Positions 21,250-34,068 of a stretch of 64,000 nucleotides of DNA are shown one piece after another. Within the stretch, counting starts at the first letter, position 1; every line of letters begins with the position of its first letter. The notes below the pieces were generated by a model. It worked only from the letters and a program-made list of their open reading frames with translations. It did not search any database and was not told the origin of the DNA. The DNA lies in assembly GCA_029962745.1 (NCBI GenBank), contig CM057170.1:20993922-21057921 (forward strand), given 5' to 3'. Source of the DNA: Echinometra lucunter. Its lineage: Eukaryota; Echinodermata; Echinoidea; Camarodonta; Echinometridae. Position numbers and translations under genes: made by a program.

Positions 21250-24200
21250 AAGGGAGAAGGAGCACTGTAAATACATGCACAACAACAGCACAAGCACCTA
21301 TTTGCACCAGTGATGCACCATCAGTAGTTGATTTAGATAATATACAATCATCATTTTCTGTATGCGAGGTGGATTCATCAGCAGGAACTTTAAGAGAAAT
21401 TTCTTCCTCCACACACACTGTTCGGTCTGATGCTACTTCTTCGGCACGTGTTTTTTACAGTAATGTTGACTCATTGTTAAATAAAAGAGATGAACTGCTT
21501 ATCAGAGTTTCAGCAGAAAAGCCAGATATCATAGCCTTGACGGAAATACTCCCTAAGAATGTTCATAGTACCATAGACAATTCTGAATTCTACTTACCTG
21601 GTTACAATATGTTTTTGTCTAAGGAACCGAAGCGTGGAGTAATAATTTATGTCAAACATGGATTGTATGCAAAACAAGTTGAGTTTCCTGACATGACCTT
21701 TGTGGAGAGTGTATGGTGTTCAATTGTAAATGACTCTGGTTCTACACTATTTGGCTGTATATACCGCAGTCCAAATAGCGATTCCAGGAATGATGAGGCG
21801 CTGATATCACTTATGAAGAAAGCAGAGAATTTAAGGTACGATAATCTGGTTATTACAGGAGACTTTAATCTACCTACAATTGCTTGGGATTCGCTGGATG
21901 TTACACGGCCAGATCAACAATTTGCACAGAGATTTCTAGACACAACTTTAGACTTGTTTCTTTTCCAACTGGTGAATCAGCCTACAAGATTTAGAGATGG
22001 CCAGCAGGCAAACATTCTGGACCTGATACTGTCAAATTCTGAAAATTCGGTGGATAATGTGTCTTATAAAGCCGCACTAGGAAAAAGTGACCACATTGTG
22101 ATTCAGTTCAATTTGAGTCTGGAGTTTAAGCAGGCTATGTCACACCCTCGATATGCCTATTTCAGAGGAAGATACAATGATATGAGAAACTTTGTTCAGG
22201 ACCATCAGATTTTCGACTTTGAAGAGGATCAAGATGTGGAAGACAAATATAACTTGTTTAAAGACAATATTGACAAATTAACCGAGGAGTTTGTACCCAA
22301 GTCAACTGCATCTTCAACTACTAAAGCAGAACCATTATGGATGAACTCAGAAGTCAAATCTGCAATCAAGAGGAAGCACAAGGCATGGAATGTTCATCAA
22401 AGTTAAAGGTCGGCTCAATCTAGATGTGTTTTCAATCGAATTAGAAATGAGACTACAAGAGTTATCAATCAAGCCAAAAGAAAGTTTGAGTCCAGGTTAA
22501 TCTCAGAATTGAAGACTAATTCCAAGAGTTTCTGGAAATATGTTCAGAGTAAACTAAAAATAAAGCACGACATCAGTCTTCTTTTAAGACCTGATGGATC
22601 CTTGACGTCTGATGATGAGGAGAAGGCAGTACTTTTGAACAATTTTTTTCAGCTCTGTGTTTACGAAGGAGGATTTGATGACCATGCCAGATATTTCTGA
22701 CAGAAGTTATGCCAAACCTTTGACATCTATCAACATTGACACTGACAAAGTCCTTAAAGTGTTACAATCACTGGACCAGTCCAAGTCTCCAGGCCCAGAT
22801 AGGGTACACATCAAAGTACTCAAGGAACTCGGTGAACACGTCACCCCAATACTCTCAAATGTGTTCAATGCATCTCTAGAGGAAGGAAAAGTTCCCTCTA
22901 AGTGGAAGCTAGCAGATGTAGTTCCATTGCACAAGAAGGGAGATAAGACAGCTCCAGGAAATTACCGTCCAGTTAGTTTGACGAGTGTGGTGAGCAAAAT
23001 AATGGAAACCATGGTGAGGGAAGAAATAGTGCAGCATATGAATGAAAATAGTCTGTGGTCAGAGCACCAGCACGGTTTTCGCAAAGGAAGATCTTGTTCA
23101 TCTCAACTTCTCGAAGTGATTGAAGATTGGAGTAATATTCTGGACAATGGTGGTAATGTGGACTGCATTTACCTCGACTACCAAAAGGCTTTCGATAGTG
23201 TTCCGCATGAAAGACTGCTGAAGAAATTGCATGCTTATGGTATCCAAGGGAAGATTCTGCTTTGGATTAAAGCATTTATATCTAATAGGAGCCAGAGAGT
23301 AAATGTCAATGGATCATTTTCACATCATGTACCTGTTACCAGCGGAATTCCTCAAGGGAGTGTGCTCGGCCCCGTTCTCTCCATTATTTACATTAATGAT
23401 CTCCCCGAGGTTATATCTGGTAACTCATCGACAGTCAAAATGTTTGCAGATGATACCAAACTCTACTCTTCTGTTAACGATAACAATGATGGTGAGGTGT
23501 TGCAGCAAGACTTGGACAGTCTTTCAAATTGGTCCAATACATGGCAACTCCCCTTTAATACGTCAAAATGTAAAGTGATGCACTTAGGTAGAAAAAGTTC
23601 AGACAGGATTTATAAAGTGCAGAAAGATGGTATGATTTCCGACATTGCATCAGTATCGGAGGAAAAGGACTTGGGAGTTACTTTCGATGATAAACTCAAG
23701 TTTAATCAAGCAAGTCGGAAGAGTTGTCGCTGCAGCAAACAGAAAACTTGGAATGATCAGACGTACCTTTTCATCTTTTGATCAAGAAGGATTCCTACTT
23801 CTGTACAAGACACTAATAAGGCCTGTCTTAGAATATTCCTCATGTGTATGGCATCCTATCTACAAAAAAGATATTGAGAAGCTTGAAAAGGTGCAACGAA
23901 GAGCAACTAAACTTCTGACTTCATTAAGGGACCTTAGCTACCCTGCACGCCTCCAAAGCCTGAAACTGCCTACACTTGCCTATAGGAGACACCGAACAGA
24001 CATGTTGCAGATCTTCAAATTATTGACTGGTATTGACGACTTCTGTGCAGACCAATTCTTTACACTGTCTAGATCAGAGAGAACACGTGGACACAAATTG
24101 AAAATTCATAAGAATCGGGTTCGTTCAAAGCTGAGACAAGGTGTATTCTCTCAGAGAGTTGTCACACAATGGAACAATCTACCAGATGAAGTTGTGAACA

Positions 24201-24373
24201 ATCAAACTGTCAACATGTTCAAATCACGTTTGGAAAAGGTGTGGAAAAGGTCCTTGAACATGTACAATCCAGATGAAAATTTTCTTTGTCCATGCTCTAC
24301 CCATGCCACTCAACGCCAAATAAGTTTTAGGTACCAACGTTTGGATACAGAGGGGCAAATAAGTTGTGTATAA
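21250..24373 (+). pseudogene. LINE ORF2: AP endonuclease and reverse transcriptase, three lesions
   Basis: The endonuclease part reads VFYSNVDSLLNKRDELLIRV, the catalytic Glu in IALTEILP, IYRSPNS, GDFNLP (about 21,858) and SDH (22,087-22,095). The RT part has SPGPDRVHIKVLKEL, GNYRPVSLTSVVSKIME, HGFRKGRSC, YLDYQKAFDSVPHERLL, SGIPQGSVLGP and the catalytic FADD (23,443-23,454), then LGVTFDDKLKF and a C-terminal domain with LEYSSCVWHP. ORF2 is dead: an in-frame TAA at 22,404-22,406, a frameshift at a seven-T run (22,643-22,649), and a frameshift with probable small deletion near 23,700. The AUG is unclear because the frame opens inside ORF1. Known role of the family: nick the target and prime reverse transcription of the LINE RNA. 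Confidence 0.9.
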
Positions 24374-24540
24374 CTTTATGCCTGCTTCCAAGGTAAATTC
24401 CAAGGTAAAAGGAAAAAAATGACATTGACATTTCATTTTCAAAGTGGAAAGGGGGCGGCGCCGGGGCCCGGCGGGGGGGGGGGGGGGGGTGGGGTGAGTT
24501 TCGTAAGTGAAAGCTTGATTCATAATTAAAACAAAAAATG

Positions 24541-24690
24541 GAGGTGCCGTGGTGCAGTGGTTTAAGGCGCTTGACTGGAGACGCGAGGATCTGCATGGGG
24601 TTCGATCCCCGACACCGCACTTATACCCTTGAGCAAAGCATTTTATCTACATTGCTCTTTTATCGTACATCAAATAAATTAATGTAGCTA
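24541..24690 (+). mobile_element. tRNA-derived SINE (copy 1)
   Basis: The head GAGGTGCCGTGGTGCAGTGG has an A-box-like segment, AAGGCGCTTGACTGGAGACG resembles a Ser/Leu-type tRNA anticodon arm, and GGTTCGATCCC is a B box. It is followed by the body CCCTTGAGCAAAGCATTTTA, like the conserved central domain of V-SINE/Meta-SINE families, and an AT-rich tail near ATCAAATAAATTAATG. The right end is approximate. Relatives are at 37,327, 50,260 and 59,746. Confidence 0.75.
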
Positions 24691-24887
24691 ACAACATAGC
24701 TCATTAGCAAAGTGTATTAACAAGAGAGCTAAATACAGGCTGAAAGTGATCTGCACTTCAACTACAAGAGAAGAAAAAAGGAGGAAGAAAAAACAAATCT
24801 TGTCAAAACATCAGGGCATGCACTTTAACAGTTCTAACTTTATCGAATTTTGACTGTTAACGCAAACATCCAATAAAAAACAAGAGG

Positions 24888-24959
24888 CTCCCGTGCCGGG
24901 AATCGAACCCGGGCCGCGTGGGTGAAAACCACGAATCCTAACCACTAGACCACACGGGA
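24888..24959 (-). tRNA. tRNA-Glu (TTC)
   Basis: Same 72-nt minus-strand tRNA as at 18,783, with acceptor TCCCGTG/CACGGGA, TTC anticodon, B box GGTTCGATTCC and discriminator G. A TTTTTT terminator follows about 10 nt downstream on the minus strand. The flanks differ from the 18,783 gene, so the two are independent loci within each duplicate. Confidence 0.95.
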
Positions 24960-25989
24960 TAACCGTGTATGCATAGGGCTTGTTAGCAGTTAGTTTCTAC
25001 AGACCATCCATCGTGAGATAAACTTGGTACCGATAATTGATTTGGGTCGGATTGATTTGCAGTATGCGAAGTGATTATCATACATAATGTAGTTTAGATA
25101 ACTACTGAAGGGCAACATTATTTCAGTTGTTATTTTAGAGCCATTATTGTACGTTTCTATTTTTGAATGGAACTGATGTATGGGTGAATGTTTCCATAAA
25201 CTTTTAAACGTGATTATTAATTGCTTTCATATAATGATCAGAATGTACTGCATAATTTTAGATTAGTTAATTGATATCAAATTAAGTCAGTAAATATTTC
25301 GAAACTGCATGCATGGCAAAAATAAATAAATAAAATAGATAAATTTTGAAAAGTGCTTTATAGTACATTTTTTTTAGATGCATTGCGCTTCTGATATCAA
25401 ACACGAATATATTTTGCTCGTAATGATAAGTATAATATTAACACAAAATTGCTTTCGAAATCAAATTTAAGAGACTATTTTGAGGACTTGAAAGCAACAT
25501 CGTCTTTCAAGAGATAATGAAGTTGAATCAGCTTACATAGCCATGACCGTGCAGGAATATACAATATCAAAACATAGATCTATGTTATGCATACAAACTG
25601 ATCCATGAGATAGTAACTCCTAAATGATTTTCAGACGGGTTTGTTTATTGTTATTCTCGAAATTCAAGGGTATACACACGAATTGTCTGGAGCAAAGTAC
25701 CACAAGAAGTATTGCAACACAACGGGCAAGAAATGAGCAAGTCTGCAGTCGAAAACATTTTTATGATTTTTCTCAGGTAATGTTCCATAACCTCAAGCAG
25801 TTTGTATAATTGAAATTAATATAAAATAAGCATTAAATACGGAGTCTTAATTGCATGATTTTGGTGCATGTGTGTCTAAGTTCCTATTGCTTTCTTGTAT
25901 ACGAAAGTTCAATGATTGTAATGTAACTAGGGTTAAGGGCCTTTCCTGCATAGACTAGAGATAATCTATATTTACAGCATCTGTTGCTA
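24960..25989. other. AT-rich interval, no gene seen
   Basis: Matches 37,735-38,797 in copy 2. The open frame at 25,624-25,809 is broken in copy 2. No RNA gene or mobile element is recognised. Confidence 0.45.
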
Positions 25990-26688
25990 TGACGTCAGCA
26001 CAGGCCGCACATCAGCCAATGAAAAAGTCGTAAAACCATGACGTCGCCGATTCCTATTGTCATGTTGCTAATTTTAGGTCGCAGTCACCGTGTCGTCTGC
26101 ATTGTTTGGGGAGAGCGGCCAAGAGCGCTGGCAAGCGGTGCGAAGAGTATAAATACCGGTGACTCGCTGGGGTGGAATCAGGCTACTTGGGAGATCTGGT
26201 CGAGAGAGCAGAAGGTCTGTACAAAACTCATCTTTCACCATGACGGACTGGAAATGGGTACTTGCAACCGTGAAACAACCTCTCATCTAATGACCTCAGT
26301 GCTTACTTCGCTTTTTGCCTGAGTTTCTACTCAGGCTTTTGCCTCTCTGAGTGTTGCAAGAAGCCGCTAGCTCTCACAAAATGCTAGCTGGTGAAACGCA
26401 ACACCCGGAACAACCCGGTCAACGGGGGAGCTTCCCACCGCAGCAACCCCGCCATCACTGTCTTCCAGTGCTAAGGGGTGGTGGGTTGCGGCCCCCTTGG
26501 CCACCCGACCAATGACTTGGTTTCCCGCCTGCGCCAGATATCGTTTATACTTGGTAAGAAATATATCTATTTCTATCTCAAGTTCGAGTTTCTGGTCATT
26601 CGGGTTGGTTAGGTGGCCGCCGGTGTATACAGCAACTACAGCAAATATAGGTACGACATCGTGTACTTCCGGGTTGTATGTGCTCACC
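25990..26688 (+). promoter_or_regulatory. CRE / CCAAT / TATA promoter-like unit with GC-rich first-exon candidate (copy 1)
   Basis: TGACGTCA (25,990-25,997), CCAAT (26,016-26,020) and TATAAATA (26,148-26,155) are in promoter order, followed by GC-rich sequence and a strong donor CACC|GTAAGTATCG at 26,688. A stem-loop GCCTGAGT-TTCT-ACTCAGGC with a T run lies at 26,317-26,340. A 16-codon frame starting MTDWKWVLATVKQP (26,240) and a Pro-rich frame MLAGETQHPEQPGQRGSFPP (26,381) follow; neither is recognised. All elements recur in copy 2. It could be the 5' end of an mRNA whose later exons I cannot see, or a ncRNA gene. Confidence 0.45.
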
Positions 26689-28252
26689 GTAAGTATCGTA
26701 TAGGTTAGGTCTACATAGCTTACTCTCTTGGACAATATGATAATAAACAGCATTATTTTTTTGTAGAATTTTATATTCTGTGTAAGTCACGAAGGCTTTT
26801 GCCCAGTATCCATTATAAAAGTAATATAAGAAATTTGTGATTGTGTTCAACCCGAAGCTTGTGACCAAAGTCATTTTGGACGACCGATTAGGGTGGACTG
26901 ACTCGGTGAAGTTTTCTGAATTCCTTATTTTAGTTGGAAGGTGGAAGTTACTAACATTCTATATAATGGGAACTAATTTTAAAGTGGCTAATTCAGAGCA
27001 AATTAGATGAAATCCAGAGTAGGTCTATACGAAATGCAAAAGGTGGTGCAATTTTACGGAAATTCCGATTTCCGTTCTGTACGGGTCACCGGACATTCCG
27101 GAGTCTAAGCAATTGACGCTTATATAATTATTGTGAAGAGAGCAGTAATAATCCTAGGAAAGTAAGGGTCAGAGTAGCATTTCATGAAAGTGAGCAACTT
27201 CAGAGCAAGCTCGACAACGAACCCGTCATCGATGAGGGCTTTGAGCTCCTCGCAACACTCAACTTGAGGCTGTCGTAATTTGTGAAAAAGCGAAGTAAGC
27301 ACTTTTCATCAGGTGAAGATGTTATTTGGCGTTCCCAAGCGCTTGTTTCCCGTTTGTCATTGGTGATAAACCGAAAAGTCTTCCTGCTCTCAGTGACAAT
27401 GATCACAGCTTTGGTGAGTATGATGATGAAATTCATGCAATCAATTGAAATCAATTTGGGTGTGATGAAATACAATAATTTTCAAAATGAAGATCAAAAA
27501 CAAATTGGGGTTATGATGTGACAAATCAAATCAAAATGATTTTTGGGTATGAGCAGATCAGATCAAACCAAAACAGTTTTAGGGTATGATGGAACACAAA
27601 ACAACTCTGGATGAGGGTCAGGCATGACTCTAGAGCATTTTTTTTTTGAGGGGGGGGGGGGGAGCTATAGGGGCTTGAAGGATTGTAACCCCGTTAGAAT
27701 TTATATAAAATTCAAATTGCATGCACCTTTATCGTCCATTTTTTTTTGGAGGGGGGGGGGGGGGCTTGAGCCAGAAGGCCACCCACCCCCTGTAGAACCG
27801 CGCCTGGTGAGGGTGTGATCAAAGAGAAGTTGCATTTATTATTTTGGCTATGACGGAACACGAATCAAAACAATTTTGGGTGAGGGTGATCGAAGACATT
27901 GAGTTCAATCAAATGAATTCTGGGTTTAAACCTAGCTGATAAAGAAACAAATCAAATCAATTGAGTGTGACCGAAGACGATGAACTTGGGGTGTGATAAA
28001 ACAAATCGACTAAAATCAATTTATTGAAATACCCCGCCCCCAGTTTGGACTCTAATCAATAAAGATATGAAAGATTCCAAATGGGCCGCCAGTGAATAGT
28101 CTCAGAACGTCAAATCGTCATTAAAGAAGACGAATTCGACTGTCTCCTGCAATGGTTCTTGGGATATCGAGTTAAGGAAAGGGTGGGACGGTCGACGGAC
28201 AACCCAAAAACATGCCTGTGGGCGGAGCTCCCGAGGCCTTAAAAAAGGCAAA

Positions 28253-28292
<40 letters not shown>

Positions 28293-30786
28293 CACACAAA
28301 CAAACAAAGCGACAAAACAAAGTAACAAATAACAAGAAAGTATCACCCGGTTTAATAGAAATAAGTACCCCCCCCAAAAAAAAAAAAAAAAAAAAATCAA
28401 AAATCAAAACAGGTCACCAATGAATAGTCGAAAAAGGATGAAACTGATTGAAAACCAAAAATGAAATTCAACAATAAGTGACAAAATACCTGGCCAGGAA
28501 AGCACATCGATCGCTATTACCCTCAAGAAGGTCTGCGTGAGCCTTCTGCCAAGGCAAAGACATCTTTATAAGCGTCTGTTATCCTTACTATCTCAAAAAT
28601 CCTTTGTATCAAACAGCTCTTTACAACCAACAAACTCTTTATGTCATGCACGCAACCCAGTGATCATAAATGCACACAATTTTTCATGTTGGTTATTATC
28701 TGCATGCTTTACGCTACTTTTTTAAAACACGTTAAACAAGAATGTTAGATGATAATCTATAGTTTCCACAGTGAGTGCATGATACCAGCACGAGGGGGGG
28801 GGGGGGGGGGGCGGTGCGGCGGGTAGGGCGATATGAGGGCGAGGGAGAAGCCCCGCGAAAAAAATGCTATGGGATTGCCCCATAAATTCTGAAAATGCAA
28901 ACAAAGATGATGATCATGATGATGATGCTAATAATAATAGTAGGCCTAAAATGATATACTGCTAATGATGATGATGATAAAAGGCATGACCATGATGACT
29001 ATGCATATACATTTTGAAGTGATTTCTCGTAGCGACGGGCATTATGCTATAAGAATAATGACAATTTGTAGGGTCTAATAATCTTACCGGTGAAAGTCGA
29101 GCCTGGAAATCCCAGAAGAAAGTCGTATGCAGATTTGAAGTCACAGACTGTATAGGCTTCTCGTATTTAAACAAGTTGATCCCGCGAAATGTGTCAGCGA
29201 GGTGATTTGCGGACGACGTTCAAATTTTGTTGTGATTTCAATGACTCCTCAAATCTAAATATGAAAAGAAAACAGGCAAGTTTAAAGAAGCGTAGTACAT
29301 GTATACTCTATCAATAACTCATGCAACAAGAAGAACCGCTATAGAAAATTCCATGGTGAGATTTTTTTATTCACGTACGCGGAAGAAAAAAAAAAGAAGA
29401 AGAAGAAAGAAATGAAGGTGGAATTGCCGACAATAAGGTGAATTCCGAGTGATGTAACTAAAACAGTCGCGTTTCTGGGTGGACTGACGGTTGAATTAAA
29501 CAATAAAATGTGCAGCTGTGTCATTGTGCTGCAGTTCATGTTCGTTGACCTAGACAAAATAATAAAAGAAAATTTTGATGTTTGACGGGACTATTTACTA
29601 TTCGATAAAACAACCAAATTAATTTGGGAAAACTTGGAGCCCGACTTCGAGTCACTGCAAGGTGCTGTATAATGACAACACATGTTACTCTCCTTCTGCT
29701 CCTGCCTCCTGCTCCTGCTCCTGCTCCTGTTCCCCCTCCCCCGGTAAACTTATTCAATATAAACTGCATTTACAAAGACTTGAGAGACCGTCTGACAATG
29801 AAAATATGTAATAATATTCTTGATAATATTAATAATCAAAATTCAGGGGCAGCGGAAGCGGAAGGGGGAGGGGGCTGGCGGGGCTCCCCCCACACCTTCG
29901 GCAAAAAAAAAAAAATAATAATAATAAAACGTTATTAGTTTTAGAAAATTATAAAAATTGTAAATTTAGAAATAGAATTCCAAAATCAGAAAAAAAAAAC
30001 AAGGGTTGGGGGATGGGGGAGGGGGGTGCCGCCCCTGAACCCCCGCTAGGGCCCTATCTGCAGGATCTGGAGTTTGCCTGTTTGGGTGTCAACTCCCCTC
30101 TCCCTCTAATAACGTTCCGTGGCCTCTGAAATGTACCCCGAAACTATTGGCCAATGTCGGAACCAAACGGCGGCTTTCGTAACGTATCGGCCAAAAGTTC
30201 CGCTGGAACGAATCAACTAGTCGTTTGGTTCCGGGAAACGAATCGACTAGCCATTTCGTTCCTGCGGAACCCGGAACACATCGACTATCACACCGGCTAT
30301 AATATCCGTTTGTTTTAAATGCTGGTGTCAATGAAAGGCTCCTAAAACCATATACCTCGATTCCAATATCCAGTTTATAATAATTAATGTTGAAAAATGT
30401 TGAAAATGAAGGGGAATGCTCGAAACCTTTTGCCGAAATTTCTAGCGCGAACTCACACACGAGTAACACACCATCACCCCCAAATTATCGGGACCTTCTG
30501 TCTCTGGTTATTGATAGCATTTCAAATAGAAATATTACTACTATATGATAACCCTTGCTTATGATAGATTTATCAAAAATTTCAGGGACTCATTGATTAA
30601 ATTCAACATTTTCTTTGCCGGAAAGCAGGCTTTATTTTTGTGCACGCCACTCCCCTTCTCTAAAAGTGGGCGATAATACCCCCTCTCCCCGGATTTACGC
30701 CAATGCATGACAGGCAGATATTTTGAATATTTTTTTGTTTTTAAAGTTTTATCCACTAATTTTTAGGAGAGGCAACTCCTATTATA
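26689..30786. other. Repeat-rich interval, no supported gene
   Basis: Present in both duplicates. It includes two T/G homopolymer junction repeats (about 27,635-27,662 and 27,740-27,765), a (CA)n run, a C/A homopolymer near 28,370, a G tract at 28,794-28,811, and a copy-1-specific block about 29,743-30,292 with GC-rich text. Open frames crossing these are low in complexity or broken between copies. Confidence 0.45.
28255..28291. repeat. (CA)n microsatellite
   Basis: About 36 bp of uninterrupted CA; the copy-2 equivalent near 41,055-41,090 is interrupted and shorter. Confidence 0.9.
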
Positions 30787-31910
30787 CAGTGTGTCCCAGA
30801 ATAAACGAAACCAAGATTGATCGATGTTTAATCATATCTTAATCACCATGATCACAGTTATGATTAATAAGTGGCACATATTTGTAAAGCTTAGGCTATC
30901 TTCTTTCATGCGATATCACTCATTATATTTCACGCATGAGTGAATAAAGCCAGTGTGAAGTTGGGTAACCAAAAATTCGTTTGGCCAACGATGTTTAAGT
31001 TTCAAAGAGATAATCACATTTCTAAAAAGTTCATTTTCTGCCCTTTCGTTTGACACCTCAATCGGGAAAATGAACTAGGAATGAAAAAGATAACTTAAAG
31101 TGAAATATTGATTGCATTTCCTTGATTTTTTTGTGTTTGTGTGTTGATGTTATGATAGTTTGTTCATCCAATTAATTTATTTGGTCAAACAGCACTGCAT
31201 AGCTGTTAATTAATTTCTTTCCATAAAAGCTATTCATAAATAATTGAACCAGACATGACACTGCTAGACAGACAGCAACATGAGCAGCATGTTGAAGGCT
31301 CTCGAGCCCAGAATTTCCATATTTTGTTACTAGAAACACTCATGTATGAATCTGTTGTTAACTGCAAGGTGAATTATGTTAATGAAAACATACTTCATTA
31401 TTAATCAGCTGTTATCAATTTTGTGAGGTTTCGTACTCACCACTCCATTTTCTTGATGATCAATCATGCATAAAGTCTTTTGTCTTCTTTGTTCACTGCT
31501 AGGACAGGCAGCGATTGCAAACGGATTCTTGTAATAAATCATGGAAATGCAAGCATCACTTTACACGAACAGAACTTAGTCATCCCCGACTCATTTTCAT
31601 CCACTGAGGAGGCATGTTAAAGAGCAGAAAATGAACTATTCAGAAGTATTATTTTCATATCACAGTAACAGAAATATTTTCATATCTATCTCTTTGAATT
31701 TAAGGTATGGTCGTGCAAAGGACTTTTTATTAGTCCTTCTTCATATTGTTCTAATTCACTCATGCGTGATGTGTGTACCATTATGAGCGGTATTTAATTA
31801 AACAAGGGGCCTAATCTTTACAAATATGCATTAGTTATTAATCATAATTGTGATTAAGATATCAACAAACATCGATACATCTCGGTTTCGTTTTTTTCTG
31901 GGACACACTG
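30787..31910. mobile_element. Tc1/mariner-like MITE, CAGTGTGTCCCAGAATAAACG termini (copy 1)
   Basis: The left end CAGTGTGTCCCAGAATAAAC pairs with the right end CTGGGACACACTG via GTTTCGTTTTTTTCTGGG; subterminal blocks such as TTAATCATA and CATGAGTGAAT are also inverted. TA precedes the left end; the right flank reads TTTATA. Length is 1,124 bp with no transposase. TA target and CAGTG termini are typical of Tc1/mariner. Confidence 0.75.
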
Positions 31911-32116
31911 TTTATACAACATGACGAAAATGGAAAGACAGTGCGTATATATTAAATCCTTGGTCTGGAATGCTTAATAATTTTTGGCGTTTTTTTTTTT
32001 TTTCGTGAAGTCACATTTACCAATATGTGTCTCTACGTTTGGTTCTTGAAAAGCAAAGAACTCCTCTCCCTACTTTCCTCTTTCTCTCCCTCTCTGTCGC
32101 TCTCTCTTTTCTGATG

Positions 32117-33447
32117 TCTCTCATGTCACTGCAGCAGATCGCAGTGATTGCTCTGACCTTGATGTAACATTAATACTTGTAAATATGTATATGTATATCC
32201 TAATAAATTGTGTTTAGTGATATAGTAATCTATCTCCGCTCATGTTACATACATGCTATGTTGTAAAGGGCATATGCATGCCATCAGTACAGTGTAAGGA
32301 AACTGGCCCATGTAATAATTCCAAAAGCAAACGCTGTGCTACCCATTTATTGTTAGCAGATCTTTTCATCAGTGGTCAAGTTTATTGTCAACCCCCAGTT
32401 AAGCTGGGCGGAGTATACCAGCATCTCACTTAATACTCTTAGAAAACAATGTCCTTTAGATGACTCATGGATTGACCAGCCAATGCATTATATAGGCAGG
32501 GTAAGAAAGCCAAACTCTTCAGTTCGTGATAAGTTTCCAGTAAGAGAACTCCTCTAAGTTGAGTATATCTACAAAATAATCTTGTTCAGTTCGCACGAGT
32601 GTGCAAACCTAGCAGTTTGATTAAAAAGCCTCCAATTGGTAAGTTTTCTGTAATTGCTTATACTATACTTCCTTGTTCATATAATATATTAATGAAACTT
32701 GCTCAAATGTCAAAGTTAGCAAGGATTATTGTCCGCTGATTATTATAATTCTGTGTTCACATGTTCGTTAAGGAGAATAGCAGTGATAAGTTATATGTTG
32801 TATGAATTTCGCCCTATGGTTATAATGAACAATCAGTAATTTCATTGTAAGCCTATTCTTTATTTTCGCTCTCCGAAATTGAGATAGATATTAGGTGTGC
32901 ATGTATATTTATGTTGTCATTGCTTAAAACCCTATGTTAATTATTTTTTGGTAGTATAGTTTAAAGTCATGGTCGATGTCTTTGGTAGTATATCGTTGTT
33001 ATAGAGTCTCTAGTATAGGTCTTATTTTCATACCATAGATTTTCTAGATGGATTTCAAAATGCAAATTTAAATCTTCGATATGTGTTTTTATGTTCACTT
33101 CCCAATTTTCATAATAATAGTGTTTTCATCATTATAGCATTGGGATTCTGTTTAGACTAGTGTTACATGATATATTGATGGTTTAGTTAATGTAAGAAGT
33201 AGAATTTTTATATTCACATTTATTCCAATTAGACTATTGTTTTTGGTTTACTATTACGAACATATAATTCAAACTTCATGTTTATCTTTGTTTATACCTT
33301 ACAGTATCTTATCTTGGGATTTGGATGACGGTATCCATAAAATAAAGGATATTTCATAAATCAACATCGTTCCCATGAATCAATTTCTATTGGAGTGCTT
33401 GAAAGTAGAAACTCCTCTCTGCTAACCACGTGGTACGCAGGGAGGCA
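32117..33447. other. Copy-1-specific block of about 1.3 kb
   Basis: Copy 2 joins TCTGATGTC directly to short CT-rich text and then the TCTCACATGGACACTCTC seen at 33,455, so this block is an insertion in copy 1 or a deletion in copy 2. It is AT-rich; no inverted termini or coding motifs are recognised. AATAAA occurs near the end. Confidence 0.5.
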
Positions 33448-33949
33448 GTCACATCTCACATGGACACTCTCTTCCACTCTCTCTCTCTCTCCGAACAAAT
33501 AAACAAACAAACAAACAAACAAATAAACAAAATGGATCCCGGACATGATTGTGAGATGACTATCATTAAATCACAGTGTTTTTTTTCTTTTTAATACCTG
33601 TATACTGATTTTTTTTATATGGCAGTGCAACGTTACATTCTTATACATGTCTCGTAATATTCTTTCTATTTATTTTATTTATCATTTTAATGTTTAATCT
33701 ATGCTGTTGGCAGTACGAACAGGCAGTGGCGCAGGTTTTACTCTACAGAAAGGTAAAAAACATTACAAAAGGCATGAGAATCGATCAGTTTTTCACAGGA
33801 AATAAACATACATTTATTTTCATGCATCATAACAAATTTTACATCCTGCAATATCCCCCCCCCCCTCCTTCCCCAATCACCTGTGCATGCAGTCTTTTGT
33901 CTGTTAGTTTTCTTTAACACAGTTTCAAATACAATGATAATAACCAGTG

Positions 33950-34055
33950 GAATTTTGCATCGGACAGTTTTTACTCTGGCATTTTTACCTCTGACATAAT
34001 TACCTCTGGAATTTTTACTTCTGAGATTTTCACGTCTCACGTTTTTACCCCTGGA
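33950..34055. repeat. Minisatellite of about 15 bp, TTTTTACCTCTGGAA-like (copy 1)
   Basis: About seven degenerate units of TTTTTACYTCTGRMA in a row. The same array is at about 45,005-45,110 in copy 2, at the same distance from the duplication end. Confidence 0.65.
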
Positions 34056-34068
34056 TTTTATTTATCTT

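Larger units (their letters stand above)
19690..24412 (+). mobile_element. CR1-like LINE retrotransposon, decayed
   Basis: A non-LTR element consists of a 5' UTR of uncertain start (about 19,690-20,062), ORF1 (20,063-21,247), a broken ORF2 (about 21,250-24,373) and a 3' end formed by two direct copies of TTCCAAGGTAAA (24,386-24,409) rather than poly(A). Short 3' repeats in place of poly(A), a PHD-finger ORF1 and an APE-type endonuclease joined to RT are features of the CR1/L2 group. No target-site duplication could be identified. Copy 2 of the surrounding duplication lacks the element through a deletion. Confidence 0.85.
16757..34068. repeat. Segmental duplication, copy 1 (direct repeat)
   Basis: Starts at GAATTCTAGTTATTTTGTAT and ends near GGATTTTATTTATCTTAC; matches 34,302-45,124 in the same orientation in long blocks at roughly 95% or more by eye. 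Landmarks present in both are two tRNA-Glu genes, the GC-rich unit at 17.5 kb, the CRE/TATA unit at 26.0 kb, the (CA)n run at 28.26 kb and the Tc1-like MITE at 30.8 kb. Copy-1-only blocks: 19,466-24,548 (LINE, deleted in copy 2), about 29,743-30,292 and about 32,117-33,447. Confidence 0.93.

Noticed and set aside
25925..25945. CCCTAA-like text near the CRE unit (TAACCCTAG on the minus strand) as a telomerase RNA template.
   Set aside because: A short match to a telomere repeat is common here, and no pseudoknot or H/ACA-type structure could be supported.
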